This document shows, piece by piece, positions 53,345-62,327 of a stretch of 64,000 nucleotides of DNA; position 1 is the first letter of the stretch, and each line of letters opens with the position of its first letter. Where the stretch lies: positions 4,030,001 through 4,094,000 of the forward strand of contig NZ_CP066362.1 in NCBI RefSeq assembly GCF_030323865.1. The letters run 5' to 3'. Below the pieces are notes generated by a model. It ran no database searches and was not told the origin of the DNA. It worked only from the letters and a program-made list of their open reading frames with translations. A program made the position numbers and the translations under genes. This DNA comes from Pseudarthrobacter defluvii (GTDB lineage: Bacteria; Actinomycetota; Actinomycetes; Actinomycetales; Micrococcaceae).

Positions 53345-54718
53345 CTACAGCGCCTTGACCGCGCCCAACACCTGCGCCAGGGAGTCCTTGGCGTCCCCGA
53401 ACAGCAGGGACGTCTGCGGCTCATAAAGCAGGTCGTTCTCTATGCCGGCGAAGCCCGGGCGCATGGAGCGTTTCAGGAACACCACCTGCCGGGCCTCCGC
53501 CACTTCCAGGATGGGCATTCCGTAGATCGGCGAGCCCGAGGAGGTCTTGGCGGCCGGATTCACCACGTCGTTGGCGCCGACCACCAGTGCCACATCGGTG
53601 GTCTTGAACTCCGGATTGATCTCGCCCATCTCCTTGAGTGACTCATACGGCACATTGGCCTCGGCCAGGAGCACGTTCATGTGGCCCGGCATGCGCCCGG
53701 CCACGGGGTGGATGGCAAAGTCCACTTCGATGCCCCGCGCTTCCAGGGCCTGGGCCAGCTCGGCGGCCGTATGCTGGCCCTGTGCCACCGCCAGGCCGTA
53801 GCCGGGGACGATGATCACGCGCTGGGCGTACCCCAGCAGGACCGCCACGTCCTCCGGTGAGGACGAGCGGACCGGACGCTCGCTCACGGCGGTGGATCCC
53901 GCCGTCGAACCTCCCCGGAAGGCGCCGAACAGGATGCCTGCCACGCTCCGGCCCATGGCCGCCGCCATGGCGCGGGTGAGGATGGTGCCCGAGGCGCCCA
54001 CCAGGGTGCCCGCCACCACCAGGAGGACATTGCCCAGCACCAGCCCTGACGCTGCCACGGCCAGGCCGGTGAAGGCGTTCAGCAGAGAGATGACAATGGG
54101 CACGTCCGCGCCGCCCACGGGCAGCACCAGCAGCACGCCGGCGGCAAGGCCCAGGACCAGCAGCACGACCGCAAGCGGCAATGAAGCGGTAAGCACCACA
54201 GCCGCCGCCGCGGCCACGGCGGCGAGCAGGACCACGGCCATGACCACCGGCAGCCCGCGGAACACCACCGGCCGGGTGGTCATCAGTTCCTGCAGCTTGG
54301 CGAAGGTAACGCCGGAGCCGGCAAAGGACACCGCACCGACCAGGAGCGTGAACACGATGGCCACCCGCACCCACGGTTCCTCCGCGTTGCCCAGTTCCAG
54401 GAGTGCCACCAGGGCGGCCGCGCCGCCGCCCACTCCGTTGAACAGGGCCACCAGCTGCGGCATCTGCGTCATTTTCACCCGGCGGGCCACCGGTGCGGCC
54501 ACTGCGGAACCAACGGCGATGGCAGCCAGGATCCAGGGGATGTTCTCCAGCCGGGCGGACAGGAAGACGGTGACGACGGCGATCAGCGCCCCGAGTGCGC
54601 CCACCAGGTTTCCGCGGCGGGCGGTGCGCGGTGAGCTGAGCCCGCGCAGCGCCAGGATGAAGCAGACCGCCGCGGCGAGGTAGAGCAGGGAGGTCCAGAC
54701 CGGATCGAGGAGGCTCAT
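53345..54718 (-). CDS. pntB: Proton-translocating NAD(P) transhydrogenase, beta subunit
   Basis: 457 aa from the ATG at 54718. About nine membrane helices are followed by a C-terminal NADP-binding domain (GYGLAVAQGQHTAAELAQ, VAGRMPGHMNVLLAEANVPY, VGANDVVNPAAK). It uses the proton gradient to drive NADPH formation from NADH. Overlaps the preceding small subunit gene as ATGA. The open frame extends far upstream but only as antisense-like sequence inside its neighbours. Confidence 0.94.
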   Translation of the reverse strand: MSLLDPVWTSLLYLAAAVCFILALRGLSSPRTARRGNLVGALGALIAVVTVFLSARLENIPWILAAIAVGSAVAAPVARRVKMTQMPQLVALFNGVGGGAAALVALLELGNAEEPWVRVAIVFTLLVGAVSFAGSGVTFAKLQELMTTRPVVFRGLPVVMAVVLLAAVAAAAAVVLTASLPLAVVLLVLGLAAGVLLVLPVGGADVPIVISLLNAFTGLAVAASGLVLGNVLLVVAGTLVGASGTILTRAMAAAMGRSVAGILFGAFRGGSTAGSTAVSERPVRSSSPEDVAVLLGYAQRVIIVPGYGLAVAQGQHTAAELAQALEARGIEVDFAIHPVAGRMPGHMNVLLAEANVPYESLKEMGEINPEFKTTDVALVVGANDVVNPAAKTSSGSPIYGMPILEVAEARQVVFLKRSMRPGFAGIENDLLYEPQTSLLFGDAKDSLAQVLGAVKAL

Positions 54719-55020
54719 TTGCTGCCTGCCTTGGTGACCGCGTCCCTCTTGCCGTGGAACATGTGCAGCATCCGGTCCGTCACAACGAAGCCGCCCACCA
54801 GGTTGGCGGTGGCAAGGACGACCGCGAGCAGCGCCACCGCGAGCACCCACGGATCGGCTGCCTGGCCGGCCACGATGACGGCCCCCACCAGGATGATGCC
54901 GTGGATGGCATTCGCGCCGGACATCAGCGGGGTGTGCAGGGTGCTGGAAACCTTGGACACCACCTCGAAGCCGACGAACACCGCCAGCACCGTAATGGTC
55001 AGCAGGGCGATTCCGTCCAT
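54715..55020 (-). CDS. pntAB: NAD(P) transhydrogenase, alpha-2 (membrane) subunit
   Basis: 101 aa with three hydrophobic helices, the first starting at residue 3 (IALLTITVLAVFVGFEVV). Motifs VSSTLHTPLMSGANAIHGIILVGA match the transhydrogenase membrane segment. The three-gene form (AA, AB, B) is typical of actinobacteria. Its start overlaps the upstream stop (TGATG). Confidence 0.93.
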   Translation of the reverse strand: MDGIALLTITVLAVFVGFEVVSKVSSTLHTPLMSGANAIHGIILVGAVIVAGQAADPWVLAVALLAVVLATANLVGGFVVTDRMLHMFHGKRDAVTKAGSK

Positions 55021-56216
55021 CAGAGCGCTCCTTCCTGCCCGGCGGCGGCAGCGGCGCCGGCCGTTGGGGCATGTGCCCTCGCCGCCAGCAATTCGGCCGT
55101 GGGCTGGTGCCGCACCTCCCCGCCGTGGGTCAGGCAGGCACCTGCCACCACTTCATCGCCGAAATCCAGCGTGAGGGCGCCGTCGCGGACCAGCAGGGCG
55201 AGCAGGTTGGCCACGTTCTTTGCGTAGAGGCGGGAGGCGTCCGACGCCATGGCTGAGGCCGGGTCCTTCAGCCCCACCAGGCTGATGTGCCCGGCGCCAT
55301 CGGCGGTGGGGACCGGGATATCCTGGCCCGGCACTGAACCTTCCACGTTGCCGCCGGACTCCGCGGCGAGGTCCACGACGACCGATCCCGGGCGCATGCC
55401 CTGCACCATCTCCCGCGTCACCAAAAGGGGTGCCGGCCGCCCGGGGACTGCCGCCGTCGTAATCAAGACGTCCGACTGCGCCACGTGGGGTGCCAGCAGC
55501 TGCCGCTGCCGGGTGCCGGCGTCGGAACTCAACTGCCGGGCATAGCCGCCTGCCGCCTCCGCCGTCTCAAGGTCCAGCCGGATGAACGTGCCGCCCATGG
55601 ACGCCACTTCGTCGGCGGAGGCTGGGCGGATGTCGTTGGCGAAGACGCGCGCGCCCAGGCGCTTGGCGGTGCCGATGGCCTGCAGCCCTGCCACGCCGGC
55701 GCCGAGCACCAGGACGCGGGCCGGCGGAACGGTTCCGGCGGCGGTCATGTACAGCGGGAAGAACCGGGGCAGCCGAATGGCGGCCTCCAGCACGCAGCGG
55801 TACCCGGCCACCAGCGCCTGCGACGTCAGCGCGTCCATGGACTGTGCACGGGATATTCGGGGCACCAGTTCCAGCGCGAAAGAAGTCACGCCGTTGCCTG
55901 CGAGTGCCTGGACGGCCGGGAGTTCGGACGACGGCGACGCGAGCCCTACGGTGACGGCCCCCCTTTTGAGGGATGCGGCGGTGTGCGGGTCGAGGGGGCG
56001 GACGTGGGCCAGGATGTCCAGGGCGGCCAGGTCCAGTTGCGGGACAACCGTGGCGCCGGCTTTTTGGTATCCGGGGTCTGCGTGCCCGGCACCGTCCCCT
56101 GCCCCGGCTTCGACCAGGACTTCCAGCCCCATCCCTGCCAGCTGTTTGACAGTGTCCGGGGTGGCGGCCACGCGCCGCTCGCCCTCCCGGCGTTCCCGCG
56201 GAATCCCCAGTTTCAC
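55020..56216 (-). CDS. pntAA: NAD(P) transhydrogenase, alpha-1 (NAD-binding) subunit
   Basis: 398 aa. Alanine-dehydrogenase-like fold: IPRERREGERRVAATPDTV at the start, RAQSMDALTSQALVAGYR, and the NAD-binding loop VLVLGAGVAGLQAIGTAKRLG. First gene of the operon with pntAB and pntB. A small hairpin (56243-56262, GTGCAGC/GCTGCAC) lies in its leader, and the 170-bp gap up to the GntR gene should hold its promoter. The NADPH made may support reductive and monooxygenase steps nearby. Confidence 0.94.
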   Translation of the reverse strand: MKLGIPRERREGERRVAATPDTVKQLAGMGLEVLVEAGAGDGAGHADPGYQKAGATVVPQLDLAALDILAHVRPLDPHTAASLKRGAVTVGLASPSSELPAVQALAGNGVTSFALELVPRISRAQSMDALTSQALVAGYRCVLEAAIRLPRFFPLYMTAAGTVPPARVLVLGAGVAGLQAIGTAKRLGARVFANDIRPASADEVASMGGTFIRLDLETAEAAGGYARQLSSDAGTRQRQLLAPHVAQSDVLITTAAVPGRPAPLLVTREMVQGMRPGSVVVDLAAESGGNVEGSVPGQDIPVPTADGAGHISLVGLKDPASAMASDASRLYAKNVANLLALLVRDGALTLDFGDEVVAGACLTHGGEVRHQPTAELLAARAHAPTAGAAAAAGQEGAL

Positions 56217-56387
56217 CCGCCGACTCCTCCTCCTGACGAGCAGTGCAGCGGCTCTGCTGCACGCAGTTGGCTAGAGTCTAAAGCGCTCCGCGCCGCGGCG
56301 GGAGTAGGGGCCGGAGGGTTGGTGGTAACGATTCGCCTGTCAGGCTGCCTCCGCGGCGAACGCGTGCCGTGCAGCTGAGGGACCGGG

Positions 56388-57047
56388 CTATTTGGTGCTG
56401 GCGCGGATGGCGTCTGCCACGCTTTCCAGATGGAGCCGCATGGCTTCTGCCGCCGCATCCGGATCCCGGGCACAGACGGCATCAATGATGGCGAGGTGCT
56501 CAGGCAGGGAAACGGCCGGGCGGCCCGACTGGCGGGCAAGGCGGAACTGGAACCGGACCGCCTGTCCCCGGAGCCGCTGGATGGTTGCTGCAGCGGTCTG
56601 CTGCGCGCTCATGGCGATGATCTTTTCGTGCATCGCCTGGTTGCCTTCAGAGTAGGACTCGCGGTCGCCCCGGTCCACGGCGTCCTTCATGCGGGCGGCC
56701 AGGTCCTGCAGCTCAGCGACGTCGTCATCGGTGACCCGTTCGGCAGCCTTGCGGGCGCAAAGCGCCTCGAGGGCGGCGCGCACCTCGGTAATCTCCACCG
56801 CTTCCTCCACCGAGACCGCACGCACCCGCGCTCCCCGGTTCTGGATACGCTCCACGAGGCCTTCAACGCTCAGTTCCGAGAGGGCAACCCTGATGTTTCC
56901 CCGGCTCGCCCCGTACTCGGCGGCGAGGTCGCCTTCCACAAGGCGCTGGTTGGGCACCAGTTCCCCGCTGACAATGGCGGTGCGCAGCAGCCCTGCGAGT
57001 TCAACGGCGGTGGGAGTCCGGCCTGCTCCATCCACGGTTGTGTCCAC
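56388..57047 (-). CDS. GntR family (FCD domain) regulator of ligJ-ligK
   Basis: 219 aa from a GTG at 57047 with AGAAGG six bases upstream. The frame is open to a TTG at 57092, but that codon overlaps a TTGCTGACAA operator half-site and has no ribosome site. Winged helix at about 14-70 (RLVEGDLAAEYGASRGNIRVALSELSVEGLV), then the FCD effector domain (VRAALEALCARKAAERV, NQAMHEKII). Divergent from ligJ, with palindromic sites between. It probably represses both until a pathway acid is present. Confidence 0.88.
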   Translation of the reverse strand: MDTTVDGAGRTPTAVELAGLLRTAIVSGELVPNQRLVEGDLAAEYGASRGNIRVALSELSVEGLVERIQNRGARVRAVSVEEAVEITEVRAALEALCARKAAERVTDDDVAELQDLAARMKDAVDRGDRESYSEGNQAMHEKIIAMSAQQTAAATIQRLRGQAVRFQFRLARQSGRPAVSLPEHLAIIDAVCARDPDAAAEAMRLHLESVADAIRASTK

Positions 57048-57082
57048 AGCCAACCTTCTCCCTATCCCGCCGGTTGCCAATT

Positions 57083-57092
57083 TTGCTGACAA
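57083..57092. promoter_or_regulatory. GntR half-site near the regulator start
   Basis: TTGCTGACAA, an exact repeat of the right arm of the 57148-57169 palindrome, 36 bp upstream of the GntR GTG. Its placement suits autoregulation. Confidence 0.45.
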
Positions 57093-57147
57093 TTTCCGAC
57101 CCCAGCGTACTCCAACTGCTGCGCTCGAGACCCAACGTAGTCATTGA

Positions 57148-57169
57148 TTGTTAGCTATATTGCTGACAA
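57148..57169. promoter_or_regulatory. GntR operator overlapping the ligJ promoter
   Basis: TTGTTAGC-TATATT-GCTGACAA, one mismatch between the arms. It fills the spacer of a plausible promoter, -35 TTGATT (57144-57149) and -10 CAAAAT (57167-57172), 17 bp apart and reading toward ligJ. Repression by blocking RNA polymerase is the simple reading. Confidence 0.6.
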
Positions 57170-57239
57170 AATCTGGGTTGTGCGGTTTTTCGATTAGTGC
57201 GGCGTCGTTCGGCGGGCGCCCCTGCCAGGAGCGTGCGCG

Positions 57240-58265
57240 ATGATCATTGACATCCACGGCCACTACACCACCGCCCCGCCCGCGCTCGGGCAATGGCGGG
57301 ACCGGCAGGTCGCCGCCCTGGACGACCCGTCCGTGGCACCGTCCCGCGCAGACCTAAAGATTTCCGACGACGAGCTGCGGGAAAGCATCGAAGCGAACCA
57401 GCTGCGCTTGATGGATGAACGTGGCATCGATCTCACCGTCTTTTCACCCCGGGCGTCCTTCATGGCCCACCATGTGGGCTCCCTCGAAACATCGGCGGAG
57501 TGGGCGGCCATCTGCAACGAGCTCTGCTACCGGGTCAGCCGGCTCTACCCGGAGCGGTTCATCCCGGCCGCGATGCTTCCCCAGTCCCCCGGCGTGGACC
57601 CCGCCACCTGCATCCCCGAACTGGCCCGCTGCGTGGAGGAATACGGCGCCGTGGCCCTGAACCTGAACCCCGACCCGTCAGGCGGACACTGGACCGCCCC
57701 GCCGCTGACGGACCGGTACTGGTACCCGATCTACGAAAAGATGGTGGAGTACGACATCCCCGCGATGGTCCACGTCAGCACCAGCACCAATCCCGCTTTC
57801 CACACCACCGGGGCGCATTACCTCAACGCCGACACCACCGCGTTCATGCAGCTCATCCAGGGCGACCTCTTCAAGGACTTCCCAACCCTAAAACTCGTCA
57901 TCCCGCACGGCGGCGGGGCGGTGCCCTACCACTGGGGACGTTTCCGCGGCCTGGCCATGGCCCTGCACAAGCCGCCCCTCGAAGAGCACCTGCTGGATAA
58001 CGTCTTCTTCGACACCTGCGTCTACCACCAACCGGGCATCGACCTGCTCCTGGAGGTCTTCCCCACACAAAACATCCTCTTCGCGTCCGAGATGATCGGG
58101 GCCGTCCGGGACATCGACCCCTGGACCGGCCATCACTTCGATGACACCGCACGGTACATCGACGCCGCCGGCCTGGATGAAGCCGAACTCGGCGCCATCC
58201 AGGAGCACAATGCCCGCGCCGTCTATCCACGCCTCGACGCCCTGCTCAAGCAGCAAGGCCGCTGA
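57240..58265 (+). CDS. ligJ: 4-oxalomesaconate hydratase
   Basis: 341 aa, the length of LigJ. Hydrates 4-oxalomesaconate to 4-carboxy-4-hydroxy-2-oxoadipate in the protocatechuate 4,5-cleavage and gallate pathways. The N-terminus [13 protein letters not shown] carries metal histidines H6 and H8; further motifs are [23 protein letters not shown] and [10 protein letters not shown] with a conserved glutamate. GGAG lies eight bases before the ATG. Followed after 23 bp by the aldolase of the next step. The related ACMSD-type decarboxylases are an alternative, but the start motif and the partner gene favour LigJ. Confidence 0.9.
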   Translation: MIIDIHGHYTTAPPALGQWRDRQVAALDDPSVAPSRADLKISDDELRESIEANQLRLMDERGIDLTVFSPRASFMAHHVGSLETSAEWAAICNELCYRVSRLYPERFIPAAMLPQSPGVDPATCIPELARCVEEYGAVALNLNPDPSGGHWTAPPLTDRYWYPIYEKMVEYDIPAMVHVSTSTNPAFHTTGAHYLNADTTAFMQLIQGDLFKDFPTLKLVIPHGGGAVPYHWGRFRGLAMALHKPPLEEHLLDNVFFDTCVYHQPGIDLLLEVFPTQNILFASEMIGAVRDIDPWTGHHFDDTARYIDAAGLDEAELGAIQEHNARAVYPRLDALLKQQGR

Positions 58266-58288
58266 CTCCGCCTCCGAAGGGAACCACC

Positions 58289-58972
58289 ATGCAGGAACTA
58301 GGCGTTGTCCACACCAACATCACCCGGGCGGCTGAAGACAGCGTCAAAGCCCTCTCCGCGTTCGGTGTCAGCACCGTCCACGAGGCCATGGGCCGGCTCG
58401 GACTCATGCGTCCCTACATCCGCCCCGTCTACCCCGGCGCCACCATGTGCGGCACCGCCGTCACCGTCCTGCTCCAGCCTGGAGACAACTGGATGCTGCA
58501 TGTCGCCGCCGAGCAGGTCCGGTCGGGAGACGTGGTGGTGGCCGGTTGCACCACCGAATGCGAGGACGGCTTCTTCGGAGAACTGCTGGCAACGTCGCTG
58601 CGGGCACAGGGCGCGGCGGGCCTGGTCATCGACGGCGGCTGCCGGGATGTTGCCGCCCTTCAGGCCATGGACTTCCCGGTCTTCAGCCGCGCCATCAACT
58701 CCAGGGGAACGGTCAAAGCCACGCTGGGCTCCGTCAATGTCCCGGTGGTCTGCGCCAACGCCCTGGTCAACCCGGGGGATGTGGTGCTTGCCGACGTCGA
58801 CGGCGTTGTGGTGGTGCCGGCTGCCCGGGCGGCCGATGTGGCGGCAGCAGCACGGGCGCGGGAAGACAACGAGAAAGCCAAGCGTGAGCGGTTTGCCGGC
58901 GGGGAACTTGGACTGGACATTTACAACATGCGGGGACCGCTCGAAGCGGCCGGACTGCGCTACCTGGACTGA
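58289..58972 (+). CDS. ligK: 4-carboxy-4-hydroxy-2-oxoadipate aldolase
   Basis: 227 aa of the RraA/HMG-aldolase type. Splits 4-carboxy-4-hydroxy-2-oxoadipate into pyruvate and oxaloacetate, the last step after LigJ. Visible marks are [36 protein letters not shown] (active-site loop) and [21 protein letters not shown] with the conserved Arg-Asp pair. AAGGGA precedes the ATG. Its end overlaps the convergent IclR gene by 13 bp. Confidence 0.92.
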   Translation: MQELGVVHTNITRAAEDSVKALSAFGVSTVHEAMGRLGLMRPYIRPVYPGATMCGTAVTVLLQPGDNWMLHVAAEQVRSGDVVVAGCTTECEDGFFGELLATSLRAQGAAGLVIDGGCRDVAALQAMDFPVFSRAINSRGTVKATLGSVNVPVVCANALVNPGDVVLADVDGVVVVPAARAADVAAAARAREDNEKAKRERFAGGELGLDIYNMRGPLEAAGLRYLD

Positions 58973-59778
58973 ACGGCGGGACCGCCGTAATCAAGGGCAA
59001 TGCGGCGCGCGGTCTCCATCAGCTGCGGCAGGACGGCCGCTTCAATGTCCTGGGCCGCGGCCCGATGGGTCTGCAGCGAAACGTTGGCCGCGGCCACAAC
59101 CTCATGTCCGCGCAGGACCGGGACTGCCACACCCCGGAGGCCTTCCTCCAGTTCCTGCGACACCATGCACCACCCCCTGGTCCTTGCCGCCTCCACTTCA
59201 GCGCGGAGGTCATCCACGCTGCCGATAGAGCGGTCCGTAAAGCGCTGGAGCCGGACCGAGTGGAGGTATTCCTCCAACTGCGGTGCAGGCAGCCCGGCAA
59301 GGAGGACGCGGCCCATGGAGGTGGCCCAGGCAGGGAAGCGGGTGCCCACCGTGATGGACACGCTCAACAGGCGCGGAGAGGGAACGCAGGCAACGTAGAC
59401 CACGTCACCGCCATCGAGGATGCACAGGGAGGTTGTCTCGTTCAGCTCCGCAGCCAGGTCCCTCAGGTGCGGCTCGGCCACCTTGGGCAAGGTCAGCGCG
59501 GCCAGATAGGACCTGCCCACGTCCAGGGACCGCGCGGTCAGCTCGAAGGCCGGCCCGACGGCCCGGAGGTAGCCAAGGTCGGCGAGGGTGAGCAGGAAGC
59601 GCCGGGCCGAAGCCCGCGTCATGTCCGTCCGGGCTGCAACCTGCGAGACGGTGAGCCGGGGCTGGTCAGGGGTAAAGGCAAGCAGGACGTCAAAAGCCTT
59701 CTCAACCGACTTAACGAAGTAGCCTGCCTGCTCCTCCACGTTGCTGTTCCCCTCCGAACCAACCGGGCGTACCGGCAC
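58960..59778 (-). CDS. IclR family transcriptional regulator
   Basis: 272 aa if begun at the GTG 59778; a GTG at 59739 has a better ribosome site (GAGGGG nine bases upstream) and may be the true start. Winged helix at about 25-85 ([30 protein letters not shown]), then the IclR effector domain with [18 protein letters not shown]. PcaR/PobR-like proteins share this text. It lies between ligK and aroE and probably controls the divergent aroE/transporter unit; the site at 60775-60793 is the candidate. Confidence 0.87.
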   Translation of the reverse strand: MPVRPVGSEGNSNVEEQAGYFVKSVEKAFDVLLAFTPDQPRLTVSQVAARTDMTRASARRFLLTLADLGYLRAVGPAFELTARSLDVGRSYLAALTLPKVAEPHLRDLAAELNETTSLCILDGGDVVYVACVPSPRLLSVSITVGTRFPAWATSMGRVLLAGLPAPQLEEYLHSVRLQRFTDRSIGSVDDLRAEVEAARTRGWCMVSQELEEGLRGVAVPVLRGHEVVAAANVSLQTHRAAAQDIEAAVLPQLMETARRIALDYGGPAVQSR

Positions 59779-59855
59779 GGAATTGCCGGGCTTTTCGCAC
59801 CTGTCCGATCATATCGGGCACCTGCGGGGAGGAAGCCCGGCCCAAAGCCCGCGCC

Positions 59856-60692
59856 CTAGTGCACATCACGAAGGCCGATGAGAGTCTCCTGCAGCAGTGC
59901 GCCTGCCTCTCCGTCCAGCCCCAGGAGGGGCACCATGGCCACCGCCTGCTCCCGAAGGTGGTCCCACCCGTCGATGCACCGGATGCCCATCGCGTCCGCG
60001 CAGGCCACGCTGGCGGTGGTGTGGCGGGCGTAAACGAAGTCGTACAGGACGGCGTCGGGCGCCAGTGCAGCACCACCCCAGGCCGCCGGGTCGGAGGCCT
60101 GTTTCCCGATGGGCGTGGCGTTGACGATAAGGGAGGCATCAGCTGCGGCATCCCTGGCCTGCTCCCACATGATGGCGTGCGCGTCGAGGCCCAGTTCGCG
60201 CGCCAGCTCCAGCAGCTCGGCGGAAGCATGGGGATCGCGGTCCGCAATGGACACGGCTCCCACGTTGTCCCGGATGGAAATGAGGGCTGCGCGGGCCGCT
60301 CCCCCTGCCCCGAGCAGGAGGGCATGGCGCTGGTAGGTGGGCCCAAGCAGTTTCCGGGCAGCAGTGATGTCGGTGTTGTGGGCCTCCAGCCTTTCACCTG
60401 CCCGCACCAGCAGGTTGCAGGCACCGCTCAGCCTCACGGACTCGTCGGCAGCATCAGCGGTTTCCGCCGCCCAATGCTTATGCGGCATGGTCACGTTGGC
60501 GGCCACCATATCCGGACCCAGGAGGTCTTTACGGACCTGCGCAAGGTCGCCGTCCGGCGGCACATCCCATGCCTCGTACCTCCAGCCGTTGCCCAGGCGG
60601 GCCAGGACAGGGTTCCAAAGTGCGGGTGACATGGCCTGGGAAGCCGCTGACCCGATCAGGACCAGGCGGGAAGTGAGAGAGTGCGGTTCCAT
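59856..60692 (-). CDS. aroE: Shikimate (quinate/shikimate) dehydrogenase
   Basis: 278 aa from the ATG at 60692 (GGAG six bases upstream). The N-terminal substrate domain has SAASQAMSPALWNPV, ANVTMPHKHWA with the catalytic lysine and HNTDITA with the aspartate; the Rossmann part has LLLGAGGAARAALI. Beside a shikimate-type transporter and far from other aro genes, it is more likely catabolic (shikimate or quinate to dehydroshikimate/dehydroquinate) than biosynthetic. That is inference from context. Confidence 0.87.
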   Translation of the reverse strand: MEPHSLTSRLVLIGSAASQAMSPALWNPVLARLGNGWRYEAWDVPPDGDLAQVRKDLLGPDMVAANVTMPHKHWAAETADAADESVRLSGACNLLVRAGERLEAHNTDITAARKLLGPTYQRHALLLGAGGAARAALISIRDNVGAVSIADRDPHASAELLELARELGLDAHAIMWEQARDAAADASLIVNATPIGKQASDPAAWGGAALAPDAVLYDFVYARHTTASVACADAMGIRCIDGWDHLREQAVAMVPLLGLDGEAGALLQETLIGLRDVH

Positions 60693-60774
60693 GCAGTGCT
60701 CCACCTTTCGCAGAGATGGGCGTTGTGATTGGCGTCACCGGCTAGTATCCTCTTTTTAGGCGCATTTCGCACAC

Positions 60775-60793
60775 TTGTTCGTTATGCGTACAA
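60775..60793. promoter_or_regulatory. IclR-type operator between aroE and the transporter
   Basis: Inverted repeat TTGTTCG-TTATG-CGTACAA (one mismatch per arm) in the 143-bp region between the divergent aroE and MFS genes. A related GCGCATTTCGCAC sits just upstream. The neighbouring IclR protein is the likely binder. Confidence 0.5.
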
Positions 60794-60835
60794 ATGAGAA
60801 AAGATCCCCACCTTCAGCGTGGAAGGAACCCCACA

Positions 60836-62173
60836 ATGACCAACATCGCAGCAGGAGCCCAGGCCCAGGCGACGCCCGAGGAGCAGCGCCGCCTCAAGCG
60901 CGCAAAGAAGGCAGCGTTGGCAGCCTTCCTCGGCGGCGCGCTGGAGTACTACGACTTCTTCATCTACGCCACTGCCGCCTCCCTCGTCTTCTCGAAGATC
61001 TTCTTCCCTGCGGGCGACCCCACAGTGGCGCTTATCGCGTCCTTCGCCACCTTCGGTGTCGCCTACGTCGCGAGGCCGTTCGGCGCAGTGGTGTTCGGGC
61101 ACCTGGGTGACAAGATCGGCCGCAAGAACACCCTGGTTCTCACGCTGGTCCTGATGGGCAGTGCCACGTTCCTGATCGGCGCCCTGCCGGACTTCAGCCT
61201 GGCAGGCTACTGGGCCCCCGCACTGCTGGTGGTGCTGCGCCTGTTGCAGGGCCTGTCCGCCGGCGCCGAGACCGCCGGGGCATCGGCATTGTCCACGGAA
61301 GAAGCCCCGGAAGGCCGCCGCGGCTTCTTTGCCAGCTTCGCCATGAGCGGCATCTCGGCCGGCATCGTGCTCGCGTCCCTTGCGTTCCTGCCCGTGGCGG
61401 CAATGAGCGAGGCAGACCGCCTTGCATGGGGCTGGCGCATTCCCTTCTGGCTCTCCCTGGTGGTCCTCATCGTCGCGTACCTAGTGCGCCGCTCCCTGGA
61501 GGAGCCGGAGGTCTTCGAGGAAAAGCATGACCACGGCGAACTGGTGAAGCTGCCCTTCGCCAAGATGTTCCAGACCCACCCGGCGCAGTTCTTCCAGGTG
61601 GCGCTGATGTCCTTCGAGACCGTCACCAACACGTTCATGCAGTCCTTTGGCCTCGCGTACGCGGTCTCGGTGGGTGTCCCCGCCTCCACCATGCTCTGGG
61701 TGAGCATCCTGGGCAACGTCCTGGCGATCGGCAGCCAGCCCCTGATGGCACGGTGGTCCGACAGCCTTGGCCGGCGGCCCATCTTCATCGGCGGCGTGCT
61801 CGGCTCGGGCGCCATGATCTTTGTCTACTTCTGGGTGATCTCCACCGGGAACATCCCCATGATCTTCCTGACCAGCACGCTGATCACGGCCGGCACCTAC
61901 GCCATGTCCAATGCCATCTACCCGGCCTGGTTCTCCGAGCTCTTCAACGTCAAGGTCCGCTACTCGGGCATGGCGATCGGGCTCCAAATCGGCATCCTGT
62001 GCGCCGGTTTCACCCCACTGCTGGGCACCGCCCTGGTGGGAGCGGACAAGGCCAACTGGGGACCGGCGGCCTGGATCGTGGCAGGTTCCTCGGTCCTCGC
62101 CGTGGCGGGCGCCTGGTGGGCGCGCGAGACCGCCAAGACCCCGCTCCGGGAGCTGGGCAACCACGTGCGGTAG
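60836..62173 (+). CDS. MFS metabolite:H+ symporter, shikimate-transporter (ShiA) type
   Basis: 445 aa from the ATG at 60836, with AAGGA eight bases upstream. Twelve helices; the first carries ALEYYDFFIYATAASLVFSK and loop 2-3 GHLGDKIGRKNTLV, as in the MHS family (ShiA, ProP, KgtP). The first-helix text and the divergent shikimate dehydrogenase favour shikimate, quinate or a related hydroaromatic acid. Closed by a strong terminator. Confidence 0.88.
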   Translation: MTNIAAGAQAQATPEEQRRLKRAKKAALAAFLGGALEYYDFFIYATAASLVFSKIFFPAGDPTVALIASFATFGVAYVARPFGAVVFGHLGDKIGRKNTLVLTLVLMGSATFLIGALPDFSLAGYWAPALLVVLRLLQGLSAGAETAGASALSTEEAPEGRRGFFASFAMSGISAGIVLASLAFLPVAAMSEADRLAWGWRIPFWLSLVVLIVAYLVRRSLEEPEVFEEKHDHGELVKLPFAKMFQTHPAQFFQVALMSFETVTNTFMQSFGLAYAVSVGVPASTMLWVSILGNVLAIGSQPLMARWSDSLGRRPIFIGGVLGSGAMIFVYFWVISTGNIPMIFLTSTLITAGTYAMSNAIYPAWFSELFNVKVRYSGMAIGLQIGILCAGFTPLLGTALVGADKANWGPAAWIVAGSSVLAVAGAWWARETAKTPLRELGNHVR

Positions 62174-62201
62174 GGGCCTTCACAATCACGCAGCAAACAG
62201 G

Positions 62202-62239
62202 AAGAGGCCGACGGCGGGAAGCACCGCCGTCGGCCTCTT
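62202..62239 (+). terminator. Strong intrinsic terminator after the shikimate-type transporter
   Basis: Perfect 16-bp stem (62202-62217 with 62224-62239, starting AAGAGGCC) and a 6-base loop, followed by GCCTTTG. It ends 89 bp before the next ATG. Confidence 0.85.
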
Positions 62240-62327
62240 GCCTTTGCACCCCGCGCGTCTGGGCAGCTCAAGGCGCTGTTGTGTGAGAATGAGCGGGATT
62301 CACAGACAACAGAATATTGGGGGACCC

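Noticed and set aside
53345..55072. Long 575-codon form of pntB
   Set aside because: Residues before MSLLDPVW are the shifted frame of pntAB; the ATG at 54718 overlaps the pntAB stop as ATGA.
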